In this document: piece by piece, positions 18,101 through 27,161 of the stretch
Position numbering within the stretch: the stretch's first letter is position 1
Layout: every line of letters starts with the position of its first letter
Assembly: GCF_019956555.1 (NCBI RefSeq)
Contig: NZ_JAHBDQ010000019.1
Location: 1-64,000 of the forward strand
Direction of reading: 5' to 3'
Length of the DNA stretch: 64,000 nt
Source: Pseudomonas sp. A-RE-19
GTDB taxonomy: Bacteria; Pseudomonadota; Gammaproteobacteria; Pseudomonadales; Pseudomonadaceae
The notes under the pieces: model-generated
What the model saw: the letters and a program-made list of their open reading frames with translations, nothing else
What the model was told of the DNA's origin: nothing
Database searches by the model: none
Position numbers and translations under genes: made by a program

Positions 18101-19840
18101 TCAGAGTTTCGGTAACTGCCCGACGCGCCCGAGCATTTCGGTCACGATCTGCAGGTCCAGCAGGAACTGGTCGACGGTCTTGAACTCGTTGTCGTTGTGG
18201 CCGGTGTACTTGAGTTCGGGCCTGGCCAGACCGAATTGCACGCCATTGGGCAGCTCATGGACCGAGGTGGCGCCGGCGGAGGTGCCGAACTTGTGTTCCA
18301 TGCCGAGGTTTTCGCTGGCCACGGCCAGCAGGGCCTTGACCCATTCACCCTCAGGGTTGCGGTGCATCGGCTCGGCGATCGAGTAGTCGAAGTCCGCCGC
18401 AATGTGGGTCTTGTTCTTCCAGGCGCCAAGCTTTTCGGCGATAGCGGTCTTGAGTGCTTCCGGGGACTTGCCCACCGGCACGCGCAGGTTGACCGCGAGC
18501 TTGAAGGCTTTTTCATCCATCCCGACATAGGTCAGGGAGGTGGTCAGCGGTCCCATGAAGGCATCGGAAAAGCCGACCCCCAATTTGCCACCCAGGTAGT
18601 CCAGCCCCCAGTTGTCGGCGGCGTAGCGGGCGGCGTCGGTGATGTGGTTGTGCTTGAGTGCGACTTTGCCATCGAGGCTGTTGATGAAGTCCAGCATCCT
18701 TGCCACCGGGTTGACGCCTGACTCGGGCTCGGAGGAGTGGGCGGAAACGCCAGTGACCGTAAGCTTGACGTCCTTGCCCGCGACCTTGGCGGTCACGTCG
18801 AAGTTGCCGCCATTGCGCTTGGCATAATCGCTGCCGGCCTTCTGCAGGCGGGTGGCCAGTTCGGCGGGTTTGTCGGTCACGAGGGTGGCGACCGACGTCG
18901 AAGGAATCTGGTTGGTGGCCAGCCCACCCGTCATTGAGGTGATTTCGGCGCCTTTGCCCTCTGCGGCCCGCCGGGCAAAGTTCGCCATGACGGTGCCGTA
19001 GCCTTTCTCGGCAATCACCACGGGGTAGCCGCCGTCCAGCGCCAGGTTGTAGTTGGGTGTCGGGTTGCGTTCGAAGTAATAAGGGATGGCGTCGCCGGTG
19101 GTTTCTTCTGTGGTGTCTACCAGCAGCTTGAAATTCCTGGCCAGCGGCAGCTTTTCTTCCTTGATGATTTTCATGGCGTAGAGCGTCACCACGATGCCGT
19201 TCTTGTCATCCTCGGTGCCCCGGCCATACATGCGGTCGCCGACCAGGGTGACCTTGAACGGATCGAGTCGGGTGCCGTCTTTCAGGACCCAGTTTTCCGG
19301 CGTCACGGGCACTACATCGGCATGCGCGTGAATGCCCACGACTTCGTCGCCGTTGCCTGCGAGGGAGATTTCATAGACGCGGTTGTCGATGTTGCGAAAA
19401 TTCAGGTTGAAGGCCTGGGCAAGGCCTTTGAGCTTGTCGGCGATCTTGATGAATTCGGGATTATCGTGCTGAGCGACGCCGTCCACACGGAAGGTCGGGA
19501 TGGCCACCAGCTCGTGTAGCGTCTCGGTGGCAGCGCTGCCGTATTTCACCCGTGCGTAGAGGCCAAGCAGGCGATGGATCTCGTTCTGCTGTTCAGGGGA
19601 AAGGGTCTTGTTGCCCTGAAAGGCACTGATTGCCGCGCCGAGGTCGTCGGTTTTGGCAAGCTCACTGTTGGCCACGCGTTCCAGGAACTGCCTGAAATCC
19701 GTGACCGGTGCGTCACTGAACGTCTTGAGGATCGTCGCGCTCTGTTGCGGGGTGATGTTGGCGTGCGCTGACAGGGTGAACGACGAAAGGCTGGCCAGTA
19801 TCAGGGTTGTCGTGGCCAGGTGTTTGAATGAGAAATCCAT
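18101..19840 (-). CDS. Secreted M20 family dipeptidase
   Basis: This 579-residue metallopeptidase has a signal peptide (ATTTLILASLSSFTLSAHA) and so acts in the periplasm or outside. M20 zinc-site blocks are present: HAHADVVPV (about 171), YGRGTEDDKNG (about 211) and DTTEETTGD (about 239), with a later His block near the C-terminus (SAGATSVHEL). A dimerisation domain is inserted between. Its arrangement resembles PepV-type dipeptidases. It is flanked by the DapF-like gene (102 bp away, same strand) and a long palindrome upstream. The physiological peptide is unknown; recycling of murein or external peptides is possible. Confidence 0.85.
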   Translation of the reverse strand: MDFSFKHLATTTLILASLSSFTLSAHANITPQQSATILKTFSDAPVTDFRQFLERVANSELAKTDDLGAAISAFQGNKTLSPEQQNEIHRLLGLYARVKYGSAATETLHELVAIPTFRVDGVAQHDNPEFIKIADKLKGLAQAFNLNFRNIDNRVYEISLAGNGDEVVGIHAHADVVPVTPENWVLKDGTRLDPFKVTLVGDRMYGRGTEDDKNGIVVTLYAMKIIKEEKLPLARNFKLLVDTTEETTGDAIPYYFERNPTPNYNLALDGGYPVVIAEKGYGTVMANFARRAAEGKGAEITSMTGGLATNQIPSTSVATLVTDKPAELATRLQKAGSDYAKRNGGNFDVTAKVAGKDVKLTVTGVSAHSSEPESGVNPVARMLDFINSLDGKVALKHNHITDAARYAADNWGLDYLGGKLGVGFSDAFMGPLTTSLTYVGMDEKAFKLAVNLRVPVGKSPEALKTAIAEKLGAWKNKTHIAADFDYSIAEPMHRNPEGEWVKALLAVASENLGMEHKFGTSAGATSVHELPNGVQFGLARPELKYTGHNDNEFKTVDQFLLDLQIVTEMLGRVGQLPKL

Positions 19841-19995
19841 TGTTGGAGCATTCCTTTGCAGGCGATTTGTGGGAAATATCTGGTCGATGAGTCAGAAACT
19901 TCTCCAAACTAACACCACGAGGGAGTGGTACGGGAGTCCTGGAAACGGGATCTGTCGCACAAAAATGCAAAAGCGACGCAGAAACGAAAAAACCG

Positions 19996-20103
19996 GGAAC
20001 CTCCCCAATGCTTTTCGTAGGAGCCAGGCTTGCCGGCGAAAGCACCCTTAAGGACGCCTTCGCCGGCAAGCCTGGCTCCTACGAAAAGCATTGGAGAGGT
20101 TCC
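19996..20103. repeat. 108-bp near-perfect palindrome (REP-like)
   Basis: The left half runs ggaacctcc-ccaatgcttttcgtagg ... and the right half mirrors it over about 44 nt, from ttcgccggcaagcctggctc to attggagaggttcc, around a 20-nt centre. The core taggagccaggcttgccggcga is a motif repeated in Pseudomonas intergenic DNA; a related core forms the outer arms at 14912-15115. It lies between the 3' end of the CapA-like gene and the 5' end of the dipeptidase gene, both on minus. A function as mRNA 3'-end hairpin for the CapA-like transcript is plausible. Confidence 0.88.
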
Positions 20104-20129
20104 CTGGGCTTTCACATGTACAGACTCTC

Positions 20130-21242
20130 CTACCAATGCAACCCGAAGGCATTTTTCGCACCCGGCTGGAGGCTGCAGCCCAAGTGTGCGCACTCGCGAG
20201 AAAGGGTGTCGTGCAGCCATTGACGGTCATCCCCTTCGGCGCGACTGATGCGAAAGCGACGCAGGTGAGTGGGTATCAGGTCCAGCGACTGCAGATGCCC
20301 GCCCGGGGCCAGCGAGGCAAAGTACAGAAGACCCAGGTCGCCGCGAAAGGCTGTGTGGCCCTCGATGCCTTCGTAATCGTTCAGCAGATCACCGCAGCCA
20401 TAGAGAATCAGGTGTTCGCGGTACACCTCGATGCCCTTGACGTGGTGTGAGGAATGCCCGTGCACCAGGTCAACTCCGGCCTCGTCGATCAAGGCATGGG
20501 CGAACCGGACCTGCTCATGTGGAATCTCGAACCCCCAGTTGCCACCCCAGTGAATGGAGGCAACCACCAGATCCCCCGGATGCTTGTACTTGAGTATCCG
20601 TTCGGCCACAGGGCGCAGGCTGTGCATCGACAGATCCTCCAGCCGCGCAATGCCTGCGCGCTTATCCGTAGCGGCCCAGTTCGATGGAATGCCGCTGTCG
20701 GGTGCGCCGAGGCCAAACACCAGCAAGCGCCGCCCGTCAGGCTGCGGCAGCACGGCGGGCGCTTCGACCGATTGCCGGTTGCGCCCGGCGCCGGCGCTGC
20801 GCATACCGTTGTTCGATAGGGTGTCCAGCGTATCGGCCAGGCCGGCTGCCCCCCAGTCCAGCACATGATTGTTGGCCAATACGCAGCAGTCGATGCCGGC
20901 TGCGCTGATGGCCGGGACGTTCTCCGGGGTCATGCGGTAATTGATGCCTTTGGGCTCCGGGGATCCGCGGCGGGACACCGCCGTTTCCAGATTGATGATG
21001 CGTGCGTGTGGCTGGCGAAGTTCGAACTCATCCAGCGCAATGCCCCAGATGTAGGGGAAGTCGACGGGGAGGGGAATCGGGCCATTGAGTCTTTCTGCCA
21101 GCCGGACGTAATCGCCGGCGTTCTTGACGTAGGCTTCGTAAAGCCGCGGATCGCCAGGATGCGGCAGTACTGCGTCGATGCCGCGGGCGGTCATGACATC
21201 GCCGGCGAGAAACAGCTTCAGTGAATCGGTAACAGCTGCCAT
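20130..21242 (-). CDS. CapA family protein (poly-gamma-glutamate capsule-type)
   Basis: This is a 370-residue protein of the CapA/PgsA metallophosphatase-like fold. Blocks seen are LFLAGDVMTARGID (about 9), INLETAVSRRG (about 82), VLANNHVLDWG (about 123), VASIHWGGNWGFE (about 223) and VHGHSSHHVKGIE (about 256), including the Asp, Asn/His and His residues usual for the family. There is no signal peptide or membrane anchor, unlike capsule-assembly CapA, and no capB/capC partners are nearby. It is therefore a stand-alone member of unknown substrate. The ATG follows GGAGG. Confidence 0.85.
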   Translation of the reverse strand: MAAVTDSLKLFLAGDVMTARGIDAVLPHPGDPRLYEAYVKNAGDYVRLAERLNGPIPLPVDFPYIWGIALDEFELRQPHARIINLETAVSRRGSPEPKGINYRMTPENVPAISAAGIDCCVLANNHVLDWGAAGLADTLDTLSNNGMRSAGAGRNRQSVEAPAVLPQPDGRRLLVFGLGAPDSGIPSNWAATDKRAGIARLEDLSMHSLRPVAERILKYKHPGDLVVASIHWGGNWGFEIPHEQVRFAHALIDEAGVDLVHGHSSHHVKGIEVYREHLILYGCGDLLNDYEGIEGHTAFRGDLGLLYFASLAPGGHLQSLDLIPTHLRRFRISRAEGDDRQWLHDTLSRECAHLGCSLQPGAKNAFGLHW

Positions 21243-21440
21243 GGCATCCTCCAGGATCAGGAGTAAGCATCTGTTTTAAAACAAATATATTTTTGTTTCG
21301 GGCTTCCCAGACGAAGCGAAAGTTGATAAATTTGCGCGCGTTCTTGCAGAGGGCCTTACAGGGCTTGCAGCGCAAGGACGCAGCATCTCGATGTTGCCCG
21401 CCAGCTGAAAACTCAGTGCCGGGCACTCGCAGCAACAGAT

Positions 21441-21515
21441 AGGGGCGTCGCCAAGCGGTAAGGCAGCAGGTTTTGATCCTGCCATGCGTTGGTTCGAATC
21501 CAGCCGCCCCTGCCA
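21441..21515 (+). tRNA. tRNA-Gln (anticodon UUG)
   Basis: The 75-nt cloverleaf includes the encoded CCA end. Acceptor arms aggggcg and cgcccct (21505-21511) pair perfectly with discriminator G. The D-loop has ccaagcggtaagg, the anticodon arm is gcagg-ttttgat-cctgc with anticodon TTG, and the T-arm has the ggttcgaatcc core. It reads CAA (and by wobble CAG). It stands alone, with a terminator about 70 nt downstream. The preceding 200 bp (21243-21440) hold nothing else I can support. Confidence 0.95.
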
Positions 21516-21586
21516 TTTTCCTTATACTCATCCAAGTATGGCTCCGCCGGCAGGTATTGCTGGAGTCCAGGATGATTGTCTTTACA

Positions 21587-21622
21587 GAAAACGCCAATGC
21601 CGATCCGGCCTGGCGTTTTTTT
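21587..21622 (+). terminator. Rho-independent terminator downstream of tRNA-Gln
   Basis: Arms aaaacgcca (21588-21596) and tggcgtttt (21611-21619) pair around a 14-nt loop that itself contains a short ccg/cgg pair, followed by ttt. It ends the tRNA transcript before the convergent rlhA gene. Confidence 0.8.
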
Positions 21623-21716
21623 ATGTCTGCAAATCCCTCTTGGTGACGCCTTTGACATTCAGCCGTCTGGCGAGCTGTAGCGAGCGCGGCGCCGTGGCGG
21701 CACGCTCGCCATTCAC

Positions 21717-23717
21717 CTAGTGGGGCGCGCGAGGGATGGTCTTGAGCAGGTCTTCAGGGCTGATGTGGCCGACGACCGGCTGCACCCCGCTGCCCGGTTG
21801 TGGCAAGTCAAGGATGTGCCCCTTCATCTTGCCGATCACGTGCATCTCGCAAGGCTTGCAGTCGAATTTCAGCGTCAGCACCTCGTCACCGTGCACCAGT
21901 TGCATCGGCGCAACCTTGGTGCGCACGCCGGTGACACCCTTGGCCTGCTTGGGGCAGAGGTTGAAGGAGAAGCGCAGGCAGTGCTTGGTGATCATCACCG
22001 GCACTTCGCCGGTTTCCTCGTGAGCCTCATAGGCCGCGTCGATCAACTTGACGCCGTGACGGTGATAGAAGTCGCGGGCTTTCTGGTTGTAGACGTTGGC
22101 CAGGAACGACAGATGCGACTCCGGGTACACCGGTGGCGGATTGGTCTCGGCCTTGCGACCACCCCGTGGATGGGCATTGATGCGGGCCTCGGTCAGTGCT
22201 TCGATGACTTCGCGGCGCAAGGCCTTGAGCTGCGAGTTGGGGATGAAATGCGCCTGCGGTGCATCCAGCTCGATCGCCGTGGCGTGATACTGAGTGGTGC
22301 CCAGTTGGCCGAGCAGGTCGTGCAGTTGTTCCAGGGCCTGTTCCGGCTTGTTGGCCAGACCGAACGGACCGTCCAGGGCGACACTGGCGCTAACACCTTC
22401 CTCACTGGTGGCGGTCAACGTCAGGCGATCCTCGCGCAGGCGAGCGACCCAGGCAACCCCCACCCGGCGCTCGGCGGAGGTCTTGAGCAGGGCCTGCTGC
22501 CAGTTGTGGTCCAGATTACGGTTCAACGGGTGGTTCGGCCGCAACTGGTGCAGCCCCTTGGGCATCTCGTTGGGCTCGACGCGGTAGCGGTAGCGCTTTT
22601 CACCATCATCGATGAACTCGCCCTTGGGCTCGGCAATGTTGGTACGCCAGCCCACCACCTCGCGCTTGACCAGCACATTGAGGCCGTCGCCGTTGGACAG
22701 CGGCTCTTGGGTGACCACCAGCAGGTCGCGCTTGCCGACTTTCTCCACGACGCCCACCGGCAGGCCGGTGAAGGTGGGTGTGTCGAAGGCGCCGATGTCG
22801 ATCTTGCGATCGCTGACGAAGTAGTCGGTGCTGCCGCGGTGGAAGGTCTTTTCCGGGTCGGGCAGGAAGAAGTGCGCGGTGCGGCCGCTGGAAGCGCGGG
22901 CCAGGTCCGGGCGGTCTTCGAGGACCTCGTCCAGGCGCTGGCGATAGTAGGCGGTGATGTTCTTCACATAGCCCATGTCCTTGTAGCGCCCCTCGATCTT
23001 GAACGAGCGGACGCCGGCTTCCACCAGCGCGCGGATGTTGGCGCTCTGGTTGTTGTCCTTCATCGACAGCAGGTGTTTTTCGTAAGCGATCACACCGCCT
23101 TTTTCGTCCTTGAGGGTATACGGCAGACGACAAGCCTGGGAGCAGTCACCACGGTTGGCGCTGCGGCCGGTCTGCGCGTGGGAAATGTTGCACTGGCCGG
23201 AGAACGCCACGCACAGCGCTCCGTGGATAAAGAACTCGATCGCCGCATCGGTCTCGTCGGCGATGGCGCGGATCTCTTTGAGGTTCAGCTCGCGGGCCAG
23301 TACCAGTTGGGAGAAGCCGGCCTGGTCGAGGAACTTCGCCCGCGCCAGGGTGCGGATGTCGGTCTGGGTGCTGGCGTGCAGCTCGATCGGCGGTATATCC
23401 AGCTCCATCACGCCCAGGTCCTGGACGATCAGCGCATCGACGCCGGCGTCGTACAACTGGTGGATCAGCTTGCGGGCCGGCTCCAGCTCGTTGTCGTGCA
23501 GGATCGTGTTGATGGTGGTGAACACCCGGGCGTGGTAGCGACGGGCGAATTCCACCAATTGGGCGATATCGCTCACCTCGTTACAGGCGTTGTGGCGGGC
23601 GCCGAAGCTCGGGCCCCCGATGTACACGGCGTCGGCGCCATGCAGGATGGCCTCGCGGGCGATGGCCACGTCGCGGGCGGGACTGAGCAATTCCAGATGA
23701 TGTTTAGGCAGGGACAT
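21717..23717 (-). CDS. rlhA: 23S rRNA cytidine-2501 hydroxylase, U32 peptidase-like
   Basis: This 666-residue U32-family protein matches E. coli RlhA (YdcP) along its whole length and in size, not the shorter TrhP/YegQ. It is predicted to hydroxylate C2501 of 23S rRNA in the peptidyl-transferase centre. Recognisable blocks are LLSPARDVAIAREAI, AVYIGGPSFGARHNA, ELHASTQTDIRT, the cysteine-containing FSGQCNISHAQTGR-SANRGDCSQACRLPY segment (about 171-200), SFKIEGRYKDMGYVKN, and a C-terminal pair KHCLRFSFNLCPK and FDCKPCEMHVIGK. The conserved cysteines are thought to bind an iron-sulfur cluster. It is monocistronic, 110 bp downstream of acoR on the same strand; its ribosome site is weak. Confidence 0.93.
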   Translation of the reverse strand: MSLPKHHLELLSPARDVAIAREAILHGADAVYIGGPSFGARHNACNEVSDIAQLVEFARRYHARVFTTINTILHDNELEPARKLIHQLYDAGVDALIVQDLGVMELDIPPIELHASTQTDIRTLARAKFLDQAGFSQLVLARELNLKEIRAIADETDAAIEFFIHGALCVAFSGQCNISHAQTGRSANRGDCSQACRLPYTLKDEKGGVIAYEKHLLSMKDNNQSANIRALVEAGVRSFKIEGRYKDMGYVKNITAYYRQRLDEVLEDRPDLARASSGRTAHFFLPDPEKTFHRGSTDYFVSDRKIDIGAFDTPTFTGLPVGVVEKVGKRDLLVVTQEPLSNGDGLNVLVKREVVGWRTNIAEPKGEFIDDGEKRYRYRVEPNEMPKGLHQLRPNHPLNRNLDHNWQQALLKTSAERRVGVAWVARLREDRLTLTATSEEGVSASVALDGPFGLANKPEQALEQLHDLLGQLGTTQYHATAIELDAPQAHFIPNSQLKALRREVIEALTEARINAHPRGGRKAETNPPPVYPESHLSFLANVYNQKARDFYHRHGVKLIDAAYEAHEETGEVPVMITKHCLRFSFNLCPKQAKGVTGVRTKVAPMQLVHGDEVLTLKFDCKPCEMHVIGKMKGHILDLPQPGSGVQPVVGHISPEDLLKTIPRAPH

Positions 23718-23827
23718 ATTTTTTTAGTCGGGCTTGTCACGGTCGAGGTGCGCATTGTAGCGGCGAAACGTTCGACCGGCACCCGTATGCTGCCCGATGG
23801 CCAGCGAGCCGCCGGATGAAGCTGTGG

Positions 23828-25714
23828 TCAGCCTCTGCCAGGCATGTCGATGTCATGTTGATGCACCCGTCGATACAGCGTTGCCCGGGAGATGCCCAAA
23901 GCCTTGGCCGCGGCGGTGGGTTTCCAGCGATGACGCACGAGGGCATCGATGAGTGCCTGGCGTTCCGGGCTGGTGCAGCGTTCCACGGTGTCAGCTGAAG
24001 TCGGGTCATTGAGTCGACGGCCGGGCAGGTGCTCGGGCAAGTCACTCAACAGAATCAAGTGGGTCTCGCACACCGCGCAGGCGTAACGCAGTACGTGTCG
24101 CAGTTCGCGCACATTGCCCGGCCAGCGATAGCCGAGCAGGCATTCCAGTGCGGCGCTTCCCAGTTGCATCGATACCTCGCAGGCCGACGACTCTTCTTCG
24201 AGTATCCGGTTGATCAAGGCCAGTCGATCACTGCGTTCGCGCAACGGCGGCAATTGGAACCGCGCACCACTGAGGCGAAAGTACAAGTCCTCGCGAAACG
24301 CCCCGCAGCTCACCAGTGCTTCCAGATCGCGGTGGCTCGCGCAGACGACCTGAATGTCTATCGCTTTGCTTTGTGACGCTCCCAGGGGCGCCACTTCGCC
24401 TTCGGCTAAAACCCGCAGTAACCGGGTTTGCAGGGGCAGGGGCATATCGCCGATTTCATCGAGAAACAGGGTGCCGCCATCGGCCTGTTCCAGCAGACCT
24501 TGCATGCCTTTACTCGAAGCACCGGTGAAGGCGCCGGCCACATAACCAAACAGCTCGCTTTCGATCAGGTTTTCCGGAATCGCTGCGCAGTTCACCGCGA
24601 TAAAAGGCCGCTCACGGCGCAGACTGGCCTGGTGCAGCTGGCGGGCAAAGACTTCCTTGCCGGAACCGGTTTCGCCCTGGATCAGTACCGGCAAATTACG
24701 GTCCTTGACCCGCACTGCAAGGCGCAGGCTATCTTCCAGACGCGGGTCGAGTTCGGCGGGTGACAGTACCCGACGCACAGGGTTGTGTTTCACCTGCCGT
24801 GGCGCGCTGAGTCGTCCATGTAAGGCATGGCGACCACCCTGGCAGTGAAGCAGGCAGAGCGATTCGTCCCTGGCTCGATGCAATAACGGCTGATCGAATA
24901 CTTGGCCGATGTGTTCCGGCAACTGACCAAGGGTTTGCACCAGCCACTGACGCGCCGCGGGGTTCAGTGCCTGCAGGCATCCGTCATCGTCCCAGGCGAG
25001 CAGGTAATCGGGTTGGCTGTCGACGTAGCCCGGGCTGTTGTGTGCCCGCAGTACCCAGTAACCCTGGGCACTGTTCATGAAAAACGCTTGTTCTATTTCC
25101 CGTGCGCTCTGCACCACCATCTGCCGGATCAGGTGTTGCGAACGGCGGTCGTCCGGAGAACGTACCGCAGACACATCAAGCACCCCAAGCAGTTCGCCCC
25201 GAGGGTCGAAGACCGGAGCGGCAGAGCAGGTGAGTCCGATAAACGCAGCGCGGAAGTGATCCCGCTTGTGCACCGTGACCGGTGTTCGTGCGGTCAGCAC
25301 CGCGGCCACGCCACAGGTGCCTTCCTCGCCTTCTGACCAGCAGGTGCCCAGGTACAGGCCGGCTTTACGGCAATCATTACGGATGGAGGTTTCCACGCGG
25401 TAGTCGATGGTCTGGCCCTGGGCGTCGGTGAGCAACACGCAGTAGTCGGCACCGCGCACGCGACCGTGGAGGCGGGCAACTTCTTCGCTGGCGATGCGCA
25501 GGAACAGTTCGGAGCGTTCTCGACACTCCTGCAGTACGTTCTGCGAAAGGATCCGTGGCCCTTGCAATGAGCCGGGGTCCAGGTGGTGTTGCTCCATGGA
25601 GCGGCGCCAGGAATCCAGTATCAAGTCCGGCACTGGCAATTGCGGCAGGTGCGCTGCGTTCTTCAAAACACGGCTGACGCAATCCACGTGCGCCTTCGAG
25701 TGTGCGGAAAGCAT
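23828..25714 (-). CDS. acoR: Sigma-54-dependent activator of acetoin catabolism
   Basis: This 628-residue enhancer-binding protein has an N-terminal sensor region with a GAF-like domain (about 60-210), an AAA+ domain with Walker A GETGSGKE (347-354), sigma-54 contact loop GAFTGA (394-399) and Walker B GGTLFLDE (413-420), and a C-terminal Fis-type helix-turn-helix ending [20 protein letters not shown]. It should hydrolyse ATP to open sigma-54 promoter complexes when acetoin is present. It is transcribed divergently from acoXABC; two matching inverted repeats and a -24/-12 promoter lie in the shared region. The ATG follows GGAGG. Confidence 0.92.
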   Translation of the reverse strand: MLSAHSKAHVDCVSRVLKNAAHLPQLPVPDLILDSWRRSMEQHHLDPGSLQGPRILSQNVLQECRERSELFLRIASEEVARLHGRVRGADYCVLLTDAQGQTIDYRVETSIRNDCRKAGLYLGTCWSEGEEGTCGVAAVLTARTPVTVHKRDHFRAAFIGLTCSAAPVFDPRGELLGVLDVSAVRSPDDRRSQHLIRQMVVQSAREIEQAFFMNSAQGYWVLRAHNSPGYVDSQPDYLLAWDDDGCLQALNPAARQWLVQTLGQLPEHIGQVFDQPLLHRARDESLCLLHCQGGRHALHGRLSAPRQVKHNPVRRVLSPAELDPRLEDSLRLAVRVKDRNLPVLIQGETGSGKEVFARQLHQASLRRERPFIAVNCAAIPENLIESELFGYVAGAFTGASSKGMQGLLEQADGGTLFLDEIGDMPLPLQTRLLRVLAEGEVAPLGASQSKAIDIQVVCASHRDLEALVSCGAFREDLYFRLSGARFQLPPLRERSDRLALINRILEEESSACEVSMQLGSAALECLLGYRWPGNVRELRHVLRYACAVCETHLILLSDLPEHLPGRRLNDPTSADTVERCTSPERQALIDALVRHRWKPTAAAKALGISRATLYRRVHQHDIDMPGRG

Positions 25715-25807
25715 TTAAGGCCTCCGGTTCGATCTTCTTTTAGTTGTGCGGGCTATTAAGCGCCGTTCACGGACGGTCGACAAGCATCGGTTCACCCACT
25801 GCGAAGG

Positions 25808-25867
25808 TGAGACGCGACGTCTCAAGGTCTCACCACAAACCCGTGCAGGCTGAAATGGGACGTCTCA
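25808..25867. promoter_or_regulatory. Two putative AcoR enhancer boxes
   Basis: Box 1 is TGAGACG-CGA-CGTCTCA at 25808-25824, a perfect 7-3-7 inverted repeat. Box 2 is TGAAATG-GGA-CGTCTCA at 25851-25867, with the same geometry and an identical right arm. Their centres are 43 bp apart, about four helical turns, and lie about 145 and 100 bp upstream of the predicted sigma-54 promoter, the usual place for enhancer-binding sites. Assignment to AcoR is by position (inference). Confidence 0.65.
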
Positions 25868-25895
25868 ACCGAGCGTGATCCCAATCCCTGAAAGT

Positions 25896-25909
25896 GCGGT
25901 CAAGACCGC
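25896..25909. promoter_or_regulatory. Additional palindrome between enhancer boxes and promoter
   Basis: GCGGTC-AA-GACCGC is a perfect 6-2-6 inverted repeat between the AcoR boxes and the -24 element. Its sequence differs from the boxes, so a second regulator is possible. It could also influence DNA bending where IHF often acts, although I find no good IHF consensus. Confidence 0.3.
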
Positions 25910-25944
25910 TCTGGAACAGGCCTTCTGGCGATTTATTGCCGATC

Positions 25945-25960
25945 TGGCACCGGCCTTGCT
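25945..25960 (+). promoter_or_regulatory. Sigma-54 (-24/-12) promoter of the acetoin operon
   Basis: TGGCAC-N5-TTGCT matches the sigma-54 consensus TGGCAC-N5-TTGCW exactly. Transcription would start near 25972, some 90 nt upstream of acoX. Orientation is toward acoX and it is paired with an AAA+ activator encoded divergently. Confidence 0.88.
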
Positions 25961-26013
25961 CTAGCCCCTGCAACCAGTACGACTGGCAACCCGATAATAA
26001 CAAGAGGTGCCCT

Positions 26014-26064
26014 ATGTCCTCCTGCCGAGGCTTTTACCCTGCTTTATCTGTGGTGGCGACATGA
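26014..26064 (+). CDS. Possible 16-codon leader ORF coupled to acoX
   Basis: An ATG at 26014 with a strong AAGAGG site 7-8 nt upstream opens a 16-residue frame (MSSCRGFYPALSVVAT) whose TGA overlaps the acoX ATG as ATGA. Its ribosome site looks better than that of acoX itself (GGTGG). This would couple acoX translation to the short ORF. Conservation is unknown; it may be a chance frame. Confidence 0.35.
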   Translation: MSSCRGFYPALSVVAT

Positions 26065-27161
26065 GTCGCTTGCCCCTGACCGTCGGCATCATTGCCAATC
26101 CGGCGTCCGGCCGGGACGTACGGCGCCTGACGGCGAATGCCGGGCTGTTTTCCAGCACCGACAAGGTCTCGGTGATCCAACGGCTGTTAGCGGCTTTTGG
26201 CGCCACCGGTGTCGAGCGAGTGCTGATGCCCACCGACATGACTGGCATCGCCGCTGCGGTGAAGAAGAACAGTCATGGCCGCCAGGCGCGGGACAGCCAC
26301 TGGCCAACCCTGGAGTTCCTGGAACTTACCTTGCGCCAGAGCGTGGCGGACACTCGCCAGGCCGCGCGCTGGATGGCTGAACGCGGCGTGTCGCTGATCG
26401 CCGTGCTCGGCGGTGACGGCACCCACAAAGCGGTGGCCGCCGAAGTCGGCGACATTCCACTGCTGACCCTGTCGACGGGGACTAACAATGCCTTCCCGGA
26501 ACTGCGTGAAGCCACCAGTGCCGGGCTGGCCGGCGGGCTATTCGCCTGCGGACGGATAGCGCCCGAAATCGCTTTGCGTCGCAATAAACGCCTGCTGGTG
26601 CGGATTCCGAGCCGCGACGTGTGCGAAGTGGCATTGGTGGACGTGGCGGTGTCCTCGCTGCCCTTTATCGGCGCCCGTGCAATCAGCCGTGGGATCGATC
26701 TGGCGCAGGTGTTTGTCACCTTCGCCGAGCCTCAATCCATTGGCATCTCGGCCCTCTGCGGATTGTGGTTTCCGGTATCGCGCCAAGCCCCCAATGGCGC
26801 CTGGATGCGCCTTGATCCGCAATCATCCGAAGCCTTGCTGGTGCCCCTGGCGCCCGGCCTTTTGCAAGGCTGCGGCGTACTCGCGGCCGGTAGCCTTGAA
26901 CCCGGCGTCGCCCATCGTCTGTGCCTGAGCAGCGGCACCCTGGCCCTGGATGGCGAGCGGGAAATCGAATTCAACGCCCATGACTTACCCACCGTTACCC
27001 TCGATGCCGGCGGCCCGCTGAGCATCGATGTCAATGCGGCGTTGGCCTATGCAGCGCAGGAGCGGCTGCTGGCCATCGACCGTGAACACCCGCAACACCC
27101 TCTGAACCTTGAGTCTCAAGACACCCTGGAGAATAAAAATGTCGATACAGCTGACCGCTGA
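26061..27161 (+). CDS. acoX: AcoX, NAD-kinase-like protein of the acetoin operon
   Basis: This 366-residue protein has the ATP-NAD kinase fold: VGIIANPASGRDVRR near the N-terminus and AVLGGDGTHKAVA with STGTNNAFP around residues 115-145. AcoX proteins are regularly the first gene of aco operons, but their role is unsettled and acetoin cleavage does not need it in the cases I know. I use the ATG at 26061; an in-frame GTG at 26007 would add 18 residues of uncharacteristic sequence. It overlaps the start of acoA by 23 bp. Confidence 0.85.
   Translation: MSRLPLTVGIIANPASGRDVRRLTANAGLFSSTDKVSVIQRLLAAFGATGVERVLMPTDMTGIAAAVKKNSHGRQARDSHWPTLEFLELTLRQSVADTRQAARWMAERGVSLIAVLGGDGTHKAVAAEVGDIPLLTLSTGTNNAFPELREATSAGLAGGLFACGRIAPEIALRRNKRLLVRIPSRDVCEVALVDVAVSSLPFIGARAISRGIDLAQVFVTFAEPQSIGISALCGLWFPVSRQAPNGAWMRLDPQSSEALLVPLAPGLLQGCGVLAAGSLEPGVAHRLCLSSGTLALDGEREIEFNAHDLPTVTLDAGGPLSIDVNAALAYAAQERLLAIDREHPQHPLNLESQDTLENKNVDTADR

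Noticed and set aside
21441-21720. Integrated element at tRNA-Gln
   Set aside because: No integrase, no repeat of the tRNA 3' end nearby, and ordinary housekeeping genes on both sides.
21720-23819. 699-codon plus-strand ORF
   Set aside because: Exact antisense of rlhA, which matches a known family over its full length; GC-rich codon bias creates the shadow.
26007-26060. GTG start giving acoX 18 extra residues
   Set aside because: The extra residues are unlike AcoX N-termini; the ATG at 26061 begins directly before the conserved first strand.
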